Below, piece after piece: positions 57,901-64,000 of a stretch of DNA of 64,000 nucleotides (its first letter is position 1; the number at the start of each line of letters is the position of its first letter). The DNA comes from Arthrobacter sp. Leaf337 (GTDB lineage Bacteria; Actinomycetota; Actinomycetes; Actinomycetales; Micrococcaceae). The notes below the pieces were generated by a model that was not told the origin of the DNA, did not search any database, and saw nothing but the letters and a program-made list of their open reading frames with translations. Where the stretch lies: the NCBI RefSeq assembly GCF_001423745.1, contig NZ_LMPC01000001.1, positions 187,923-251,922 of the forward strand, read 5' to 3'. Both the position numbers and the translations under genes were made by a program.

Positions 57901-60900
57901 GTGCCAGAGCAGCCTAGCCACCGTCTACCAGAGGAATTTGGCGGAAACGAGTGGCTCGTTGACGAACTGTACGAGCGTTACCAGCAGGACAAGAACACGG
58001 TAGATGCCAAGTGGTGGCCCCTGTTCGAATCCTTCGACGCCGGTGACAGCTCGTCTTCCAACGGGACCTCCGGTGCACCGGCGCCCGCAGATCCCTCAAC
58101 CCGCGAACTTCCAGTTGTAGCTCCCGCTCCGGCCGCACCGGCACCGACGCCGGCAGCCGCCGCCAAACCGGCCGCTGCCGCCCCGACCGCTTCCGCCCAG
58201 GCTCCCGCAGCCCCGGCGAAGAAAGCACCCGCCACTGTTGCCCGCGACGGCGCAAAGAAGCCCGAATCCGCAGGCACTCCGCCCATCCCCGCCCAGCTGC
58301 CGAAGAACGTCAAGGCTCCCACGGCTCCCGAAGAGGACGTTGTCTCCGTTCTCCGCGGACCGGCCAAGGCCATCGCTTCCAACATGGTCACCAGCCTGGA
58401 AGTTCCCACCGCGACCAGCGTCCGCGCGATTCCCGCGAAGCTGCTGATCGACAACCGTGTGGTCATCAACTCCAACCTGGCCCGGGCCCGCGGCGGCAAG
58501 GTCTCTTTCACGCACCTGATCGGCTATGCCGTCATCCGCGCACTTTCCCAGTTCCCGTCGATGAACGTCTACTACGACGAAGTGGACGGCAAGCCCGTCG
58601 CGGTCCAGCCGGCACACGTGAACTTCGGCATCGCCATCGACATGCCCAAGCCGGACGGCACGCGCCTGCTTATGGTGCCGAACATCAAGAAGGCGGAGAC
58701 CCTCAACTTCTCCGAGTTCTGGCACACCTACGAAGACCTGATCAAGCGCGCCCGCAACGGCAAGCTGACCGCCGATGACCACTCCGGCACCACGGTCTCC
58801 CTCACCAACCCGGGCGGCATCGGCACCGTGCACTCCGTGCCCCGCCTCTCCAAGGGCCAGGCTGCCATCATCGGCGTCGGCGCACTGGATTACCCGGCCG
58901 AGTTCCAGGGCGCCAGCGAGAAGATCATCGCGCACAACGCCATCAGCAAGGTCCTCACGCTGACCTCCACCTATGACCACCGCGTCATCCAGGGTGCCGG
59001 CAGCGGCGAGTTCCTGAAGCTCGTGCACCAGCTCCTGCTCGGTGCGCAGAACTTCTACGACGAGATCTTCGAGTCCCTGCGCATCCCGTACGAGCCAGTG
59101 CGCTGGAGCCCGGACCTGCAGGTGGACCCGGCCGACGAAATCAACAAGGTCGCCCGGATCCAGCAGCTGATCCACTCCTACCGCGTCCGCGGCCACCTCA
59201 TGGCGGACACCGATCCGCTGGAATACGTACAGCGGAAGCACCCGGACCTGGACGTCCTCACCTACGGCCTGACCCTGTGGGACCTCGACCGCGAGTGGCC
59301 CACCGGCGGCTTCGGCGGCAAGCCCATGCTGGCGTTCCGCGATATCCTCGGCGTGCTCCGTGACGCCTACTGCCGCACCACCGGCATCGAATACATGCAC
59401 ATCCAGGACCCGGCCGAGCGCAAGTGGTTCCAGGACCAGCTGGAGCACCCGTACTCCAAGCCCAGCCGCGAAGAGCAGCTGCGCATCGTGTCCAAGCTCA
59501 ATGCCGCGGAAGCCTTCGAAACGTTCCTGCAGACCAAGTTCGTGGGCCAGAAGCGGTTCTCGCTCGAAGGCGGCGAATCGCTGATCCCGCTGCTGGACGC
59601 CATCATCTCCGATGCAGCCGACGACGATCTCGACGAAGTGGCGATCGGTATGGCCCACCGCGGCCGCCTGAACGTGCTCACCAACATCGCCGGCAAGACC
59701 TACGCCCAGGTCTTCCGCGAATTCGAAGGCACGCAGGACCCGCGCTCCGTGCAGGGCTCCGGCGACGTCAAGTACCACCTCGGCACCGAGGGCACGTTCA
59801 CCTCGGACAACGGCAAGGAGACGAAGGTCTACCTCGCCGCCAACCCCTCGCACCTCGAGGCAGTGGACTCCGTCCTCGAAGGCATCGTCCGCGCCAAGCA
59901 GGACCGCCTGGACCAGGGCGAGGCCTTCCCCGTGCTCCCCATCATGGTGCACGGCGACGCTGCCTTCGCGGGCCAGGGCGTGGTGGCGGAAACGCTCAAC
60001 CTCTCCCAGCTGCGCGGATACCGCACCGGCGGAACCATCCACGTGGTCGTCAACAACCAGGTGGGCTTCACCACCGCCCCCTCCTCGTCGCGTTCCTCCA
60101 CCTACTCCACGGACGTCGCCAAGATGATCCAGGCTCCGGTGTTCCACGTGAACGGCGATGACCCGGAGGCCGTGGTCCGCATCGGCCAGCTCGCCTACGA
60201 GTTCCGCCAGCGCTTCCACAAGGACGTTGTCATCGACATGGTCTGCTACCGGCGCCGCGGGCACAACGAGGGCGACGACCCCTCGATGACCCAGCCGCTG
60301 ATGTACAACCTGATCGAAGCCAAGCGTTCTGTACGCAAGCTGTACACCGAATCGCTGATCGGCCGCGGAGACATCACCGAGGAAGAAGCCGAGCAGCTGC
60401 TCCGCGACTACCAGGAACGCCTGGAACGCGTCTTCGCTGAGACCCACGCCGCGCAGACCTCTCCGATCCCGATCATCACCGCCGATTCCGCCGCCGTGTC
60501 CGACATCGAACGGCCGAGCGCCCAGCAGTCCGACTCCGGCATCAACGCGCCGGCGTCCACCGCAATCTCCCCGGAGACCCTGGCGCGCATCGGCAAGGCC
60601 CACATCGAGATTCCTGAGGGCTTCACGGTCCACGCCAAGCTCAAGCAGTTGCTGGAGAAGCGCGAACAGATGTCCCGCGAAGGCGGCATCGACTGGGGCT
60701 TTGGCGAGATCGCCGCCTTCGGCTCGCTGATCATGGAAGGCGTTCCCGTCCGGCTCGCCGGCCAGGACTCCCGCCGCGGCACCTTCGTGCAGCGCCACGC
60801 CGTGTTCCACGACCGCGCCAACGGCAATGAGTGGCTGCCGCTGGGCAACCTCTCCGATGACCAGGCCAAGCTGTGGATCTACGACTCCCTGCTGTCCGAA

Positions 60901-61710
60901 TACGCTGCAATGGGCTTCGAATACGGCTACTCCGTCGAACGCCCTGACGCCCTGGTGCTGTGGGAAGCGCAGTTCGGTGACTTCGTCAACGGTGCGCAGA
61001 CCATCATCGACGAGTTCATCTCCTCGGCCGAGCAGAAATGGGGCCAGCGCTCCTCGCTGGTGCTCATGCTGCCCCACGGCTACGAGGGCCAGGGCCCTGA
61101 CCACTCATCCGCCCGGATCGAGCGGTTCCTGCAGATGTGCGCCGAAGAAAACATGATCGTGGCCAACCCCACGACGTCGGCCTCGCACTTCCACCTGCTG
61201 CGCCGCCAGGCGTACAGCCGGCCGTGGAAGCCGCTCATCATCTTCACGCCGAAGCAGCTGCTCCGCCTGAAGGCCGCAGCGTCTTCCGTGGAGGACTTCA
61301 CCACCGGCGCCTTCAAGCCTGTCATCGGAGAGCACGAGCAACTGCAGGCGGATGCCGTTGAGCGCGTGCTGCTGGTGTCCGGCCGCCTGTACTACGATCT
61401 CCTGTCCACGCGGCAGAAGACCGGCGACAAGACCACGGCGATCGTCCGCGTCGAGCAGCTCTACCCGCTGCCCGCCGCTGAAATCGCGGCCGAGCTCGCC
61501 AAGTACCCCAACGCCGACGTGGTGTGGGCACAGGACGAACCGGCCAACCAGGGGCCGTGGCCGTTCATGGGCCTTAACCTGCCCGAGGCGCTCGACCGCC
61601 GGGTCAAGCTGGTATCCCGTCCGGCTTCGGCCTCCACGGCCGCCGGTTCCATGAAGCGGCACGCTGCGGAGCAGGACGCCCTCCTCAAGCAGGCGTTCGC
61701 ACGGAAGTAG
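57901..61710 (+). CDS. kgd: Multifunctional 2-oxoglutarate metabolism enzyme (Kgd/SucA)
   Basis: Protein of 1269 aa. Order: short N-terminal helix (VPEQPSHRLPEEFGGNEWLV in part), a Pro/Ala-rich linker (about 47-125), a dihydrolipoyl-succinyltransferase-like catalytic domain (about 130-365, DHRVIQGAGSGEFL with His360), then a full E1 domain with thiamine diphosphate sites (MAHRGRLNVLTNI, HGDAAFAGQGVVAETLNL, NNQVGFTT). This E2-E1 fusion works with DlaT and Lpd or as a decarboxylase in Actinobacteria. GTG 57901 follows AGAGGCG; the longer frame is not conserved. Confidence 0.95.
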   Translation: MPEQPSHRLPEEFGGNEWLVDELYERYQQDKNTVDAKWWPLFESFDAGDSSSSNGTSGAPAPADPSTRELPVVAPAPAAPAPTPAAAAKPAAAAPTASAQAPAAPAKKAPATVARDGAKKPESAGTPPIPAQLPKNVKAPTAPEEDVVSVLRGPAKAIASNMVTSLEVPTATSVRAIPAKLLIDNRVVINSNLARARGGKVSFTHLIGYAVIRALSQFPSMNVYYDEVDGKPVAVQPAHVNFGIAIDMPKPDGTRLLMVPNIKKAETLNFSEFWHTYEDLIKRARNGKLTADDHSGTTVSLTNPGGIGTVHSVPRLSKGQAAIIGVGALDYPAEFQGASEKIIAHNAISKVLTLTSTYDHRVIQGAGSGEFLKLVHQLLLGAQNFYDEIFESLRIPYEPVRWSPDLQVDPADEINKVARIQQLIHSYRVRGHLMADTDPLEYVQRKHPDLDVLTYGLTLWDLDREWPTGGFGGKPMLAFRDILGVLRDAYCRTTGIEYMHIQDPAERKWFQDQLEHPYSKPSREEQLRIVSKLNAAEAFETFLQTKFVGQKRFSLEGGESLIPLLDAIISDAADDDLDEVAIGMAHRGRLNVLTNIAGKTYAQVFREFEGTQDPRSVQGSGDVKYHLGTEGTFTSDNGKETKVYLAANPSHLEAVDSVLEGIVRAKQDRLDQGEAFPVLPIMVHGDAAFAGQGVVAETLNLSQLRGYRTGGTIHVVVNNQVGFTTAPSSSRSSTYSTDVAKMIQAPVFHVNGDDPEAVVRIGQLAYEFRQRFHKDVVIDMVCYRRRGHNEGDDPSMTQPLMYNLIEAKRSVRKLYTESLIGRGDITEEEAEQLLRDYQERLERVFAETHAAQTSPIPIITADSAAVSDIERPSAQQSDSGINAPASTAISPETLARIGKAHIEIPEGFTVHAKLKQLLEKREQMSREGGIDWGFGEIAAFGSLIMEGVPVRLAGQDSRRGTFVQRHAVFHDRANGNEWLPLGNLSDDQAKLWIYDSLLSEYAAMGFEYGYSVERPDALVLWEAQFGDFVNGAQTIIDEFISSAEQKWGQRSSLVLMLPHGYEGQGPDHSSARIERFLQMCAEENMIVANPTTSASHFHLLRRQAYSRPWKPLIIFTPKQLLRLKAAASSVEDFTTGAFKPVIGEHEQLQADAVERVLLVSGRLYYDLLSTRQKTGDKTTAIVRVEQLYPLPAAEIAAELAKYPNADVVWAQDEPANQGPWPFMGLNLPEALDRRVKLVSRPASASTAAGSMKRHAAEQDALLKQAFARK

Positions 61711-61717
61711 CTTGGAC

Positions 61718-61761
61718 GCTGCCCGGCCGGAACTCGACATTCACGACTCCGGCCGGGCAGC
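61718..61761 (+). terminator. Hairpin after kgd
   Basis: A 13-bp perfect stem (61718-61730 with 61749-61761) and 18-base loop, 7 bases after the stop codon. It lacks a long T-run, so it may act by mRNA stabilisation or factor-dependent termination. Confidence 0.65.
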
Positions 61762-61901
61762 GCTGCTTAATGGAAGGGGCGGCGCTGCCCGACGCAGGTG
61801 CTGACCGACGCCGGTGCTCCCCAACGCGGGTCGCGGAGTTGGCTGGCAGCCCCTTTCCATGGAACGCTGAACCAATTGCATATTGAGGTAAAGAGGTAGT
61901 C

Positions 61902-62501
61902 GTGGAAGACAGGAAGCTGCGGATTGCGGCTGTTGGAGATGAACTGTTGGCCGGCCTGGGCGATCCCCGTGCGCTCGGCTGGCTGGGCCGCGTGCTGGCC
62001 CGCACTCCGCAGGACGGCATCACCGTTGAGTGCTATCCCCTCCCCTGCCCGCAGGAAGGCACCGAGGGCCTGGCCGCCCGCTGGCTCGACGAGGCCGGCC
62101 GCCGCTTCGGCAACAACCACGAAAACCGGCTCGTGATCGGCCTGAGCGGGCGTGACCTCGAGTTTGGCCTGTCCACGGCCCGCAGCCGCCTGAACCTTGC
62201 CAATATCCTGGACTCCGCGTCCCAGAACAAGATCGAAGTCTTTGTGGTGGGTCCGCCGCCGTCACTTGACCCCTCGCAGAACCGCCGGCTGGGGGAACTG
62301 AATACGGCCTTCGCCGATGTCACCACGCGGCGCAAGCACTTGTACGTGGACACCTTCTCCCCGTTGCTCAACCATGAGCAGTGGCGGCAGGATCTGGCAG
62401 CCAACGGCGGAACGCCGGGACAGGCCGGCTACGGGCTGATGGCCTGGCTGGTGCTGCACCGCGGCTGGTTCCAGTGGCTCGGTATCGCTGCCCCGGAGTA
62501 A
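61902..62501 (+). CDS. SGNH/GDSL-hydrolase-fold protein with degenerate catalytic residues
   Basis: Protein of 199 aa from GTG 61902 (AAAGAGG upstream). Fold blocks are recognisable: IAAVGDELLAGLGDP (block I), LVIGLSGRDLEF (block III) and PGQAGYGLMAWLVLH (block V). The usual nucleophile Ser of GDS is Glu in GDE, and NGGTPGQ replaces the D-x-x-H catalytic dyad. Actinobacterial relatives with GDEL exist, so loss of Ser is probably old. A binding role is likelier than hydrolysis. Confidence 0.78.
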   Translation: MEDRKLRIAAVGDELLAGLGDPRALGWLGRVLARTPQDGITVECYPLPCPQEGTEGLAARWLDEAGRRFGNNHENRLVIGLSGRDLEFGLSTARSRLNLANILDSASQNKIEVFVVGPPPSLDPSQNRRLGELNTAFADVTTRRKHLYVDTFSPLLNHEQWRQDLAANGGTPGQAGYGLMAWLVLHRGWFQWLGIAAPE

Positions 62502-62638
62502 ATCCGGAAGCCCGGGCGGCGTTGCCCGCTCGGGCTGCTGCATCGAAACAGATGCGCACGTGCTCGGGGTGCTTGACACCCCAGTCCCGCCCGTGACCCA
62601 ATGGGCCCATAACGCCGTCGACATAAGGTTGTGGGTCC

Positions 62639-63898
62639 ATGAACGTTCCCGGAATCCCCAAGGGCTCCCCCGCCCCGGCAGCGCTGGCCGTAGCGCTGAT
62701 GCTTGCTGTGGCAGGTTGCAGTGCGGGCCCGGCTCCTGCCCCGTCTTCGCCTTCCCCCTCCACCGCAGCCTCCTCCCCGGCAGCTTCGTCCAACGGCGCG
62801 CTGCAGGAGTTCGACCAGGCGGCGCTGGAACAGACCTTCAGGGATGCCGCCCGGGAACTGCGCGTCCCCGGCGCGGTAATGCTCCTGCGGACCCCAGCTG
62901 GGAACGTCACGTACGCATACGGCGTGCGTAGCTTCGGCGGAACCGATCCCGTGACGCCGGCGGACCACGTCCGGATCGGCTCCGTCACAAAGACCTGTAC
63001 CACCACTGTCATCCTGCAGCTGGTCCAGGAAGGGAAGATAGAGCTCGACGACCCGGTGGCGGACTACCGTCCGGACGTGCCGAACGGCGCCAACATCACC
63101 ATCGAACAGTTGCTGACGATGCGCAGCGGACTCTACAACTACACCGAGGCACTGGAAGTAAACCAGGTCCTCGATGCCGATCCCGGAAAGGCATGGCCCC
63201 CCGAAGAACTGCTCGCCGTTGCTTTCCGCCATCCGCCGTATTTCGCTCCGGGCGAGGGCTTCCACTATTCCAACACCAACACGGTGCTGCTCGGCCTGAT
63301 CGCGGAAGCCCTGGACGGCAAGCCGCTCACTGCGGCGTTCCGGGACAGGCTGTTCACACCGCTGGGACTGACCGGATCCGTATTTCCGGAGCAATCATCC
63401 AACGCCATTCCGGAACCGCATCCGCAGGGGTACATGTACGGGAACAACGTGCTGACGCTCAACGACCCTGCCCTCCCCGCGGACATGCAAAAGGCTGCCG
63501 CTGACGGAACGCTCCTGCCCACGGACCAGACAGCCATGAACCCCTCGTGGGCCTGGGCCGCCGGGTCCGGAATTTCGACCGCGGAAGACCTGGCAACGTG
63601 GGCAGAGGCACTCGGCAGCGGAAAGCTCCTGGGGCCCGCCCTGCAGAAACTGCGGCTGGACAGTCCCCAGCCGGTCAAGGCCGACGACCCTGGAGGGGCT
63701 CTCTACGGGCTGGGGATCGCCAAATTCGGGAAACTCTTCGGGCACACCGGCGAACTGCCCGGCTTCAACACCTTTGCAGGCCATGACCCTGCCGCCCAGG
63801 TCACCCTTGTCGTCTGGACGAACCTGGCCCCGACGCCGGATGGCCGGGATCCGGCCACCATGACTGCCCGGACCCTCATCGGAAAGATCTACCGCTAG
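62639..63898 (+). CDS. Serine hydrolase, beta-lactamase/D-Ala-D-Ala carboxypeptidase family, lipoprotein
   Basis: Protein of 419 aa. The signal peptide ends in a lipobox (AVAGC, about residue 27), followed by a Ser/Pro linker. Active-site motifs are SVTK (Ser115, Lys118), YSN (Tyr210) and HTG (His369 to Gly371), as in class C-like penicillin-binding proteins (PF00144). It is anchored outside the membrane and may trim peptidoglycan or hydrolyse esters or peptides. It is transcribed alone. Confidence 0.93.
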   Translation: MNVPGIPKGSPAPAALAVALMLAVAGCSAGPAPAPSSPSPSTAASSPAASSNGALQEFDQAALEQTFRDAARELRVPGAVMLLRTPAGNVTYAYGVRSFGGTDPVTPADHVRIGSVTKTCTTTVILQLVQEGKIELDDPVADYRPDVPNGANITIEQLLTMRSGLYNYTEALEVNQVLDADPGKAWPPEELLAVAFRHPPYFAPGEGFHYSNTNTVLLGLIAEALDGKPLTAAFRDRLFTPLGLTGSVFPEQSSNAIPEPHPQGYMYGNNVLTLNDPALPADMQKAAADGTLLPTDQTAMNPSWAWAAGSGISTAEDLATWAEALGSGKLLGPALQKLRLDSPQPVKADDPGGALYGLGIAKFGKLFGHTGELPGFNTFAGHDPAAQVTLVVWTNLAPTPDGRDPATMTARTLIGKIYR

Positions 63899-63926
63899 CC
63901 GGCGTCTATTGCTTTTGGGCAAGACG

Positions 63927-63960
63927 CGATATATCGTCAAATCATATTCACGATATATCG
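63927..63960. promoter_or_regulatory. Paired CGATATATCG palindromes (operator) before the last gene
   Basis: Two identical 10-bp palindromes at 63927-63936 and 63951-63960, 24 bases apart centre to centre, in an AT-rich stretch that must also contain the promoter of the gene at 63976. Two identical dyads at about 2.3 helical turns suggest binding of a dimeric repressor to two sites. Confidence 0.75.
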
Positions 63961-63975
63961 CAATATGGAGGCGCA

Positions 63976-64000
63976 GTGGACGAGAACACCTGGACCGTCA
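63976..64000 (+). CDS. Start of an unknown gene cut by the right edge
   Basis: GTG 63976 is preceded by GGAGG at 63967-63971, and the visible residues are VDENTWTV. The product cannot be identified from eight codons. Similar starts occur in DUF4097-type beta-strand proteins paired with PadR-like regulators, but that is only a recollection-based possibility. Confidence 0.5.

Noticed and set aside
58096..61104. A 1002-codon open frame on the minus strand opposite kgd
   Set aside because: It mirrors codon-position GC bias of kgd, has no ribosome site or recognisable domain, and consists of low-complexity Val/Gly/Leu/Asp sequence; kgd motifs on the other strand are intact.

Overview
The window is chromosomal DNA from a high-GC Gram-positive bacterium. 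Gene content and order point to the Micrococcaceae, most like Arthrobacter/Pseudarthrobacter (inference from protein character and synteny; no database search was run). Supporting signs are a NucS mismatch endonuclease, a multifunctional Kgd-type 2-oxoglutarate enzyme, Cds1 and GuaB1 homologues, a Rho with a very long basic insert, many GTG/TTG starts, and several promoters whose -10 box lies 6-7 bases before the start codon, as in leaderless actinobacterial genes. I see no prophage, insertion sequence, transposase, rRNA or CRISPR array. One tRNA (tRNA-Arg, CCG) is present.

Layout. Positions 1-7262 hold an Old Yellow Enzyme (cut by the edge), a degenerate thioredoxin/TPR protein, an orphan membrane protein, an AI-2E-family exporter, an alpha/beta hydrolase with a small zinc-ribbon protein, nucS and a cold-shock gene with a strong terminator. 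Positions 7436-11819 encode an MprF-like aminoacyl-phospholipid synthase overlapping an esterase, then a DUF2550 protein. Positions 11830-19770 are the complete F1Fo ATP synthase operon (minus strand, atpI-like to atpC). Positions 19878-28235 continue the conserved rho-prfA-prmC-tsaC-wecA block, into which a TagA-type and an oppositely oriented GlfT1-like glycosyltransferase are inserted. Positions 28560-35117 form a tight argS-lysA-hom-thrC-thrB operon for the aspartate-family amino acids.

Positions 35353-38267 carry a three-gene flavin electron-transfer cassette: an FMN-binding lipoprotein, an ApbE flavin transferase, and an NqrB/RnfD-like membrane domain fused to a ferredoxin reductase. 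This is the most interesting system in the window. Next come tRNA-Arg, a protealysin-like M4 protease with its emfourin-type inhibitor, a GlxA/AraC-type regulator with an inverted repeat around its -10 box, HrpA helicase, a HIT protein, an alcohol dehydrogenase, a two-domain sulfurtransferase and the divergent cysteine desulfhydrase Cds1.

Positions 49173-53337 contain a metallo-hydrolase, a Zur-type regulator and znuABC, with a near-perfect Zur-like 7-1-7 operator embedded in a long palindrome. Two CNNM/CorC membrane proteins, GuaB1, Kgd, a degenerate SGNH hydrolase and a penicillin-binding-type serine hydrolase follow. At the right edge a new gene begins behind two identical 10-bp palindromes that look like an operator.
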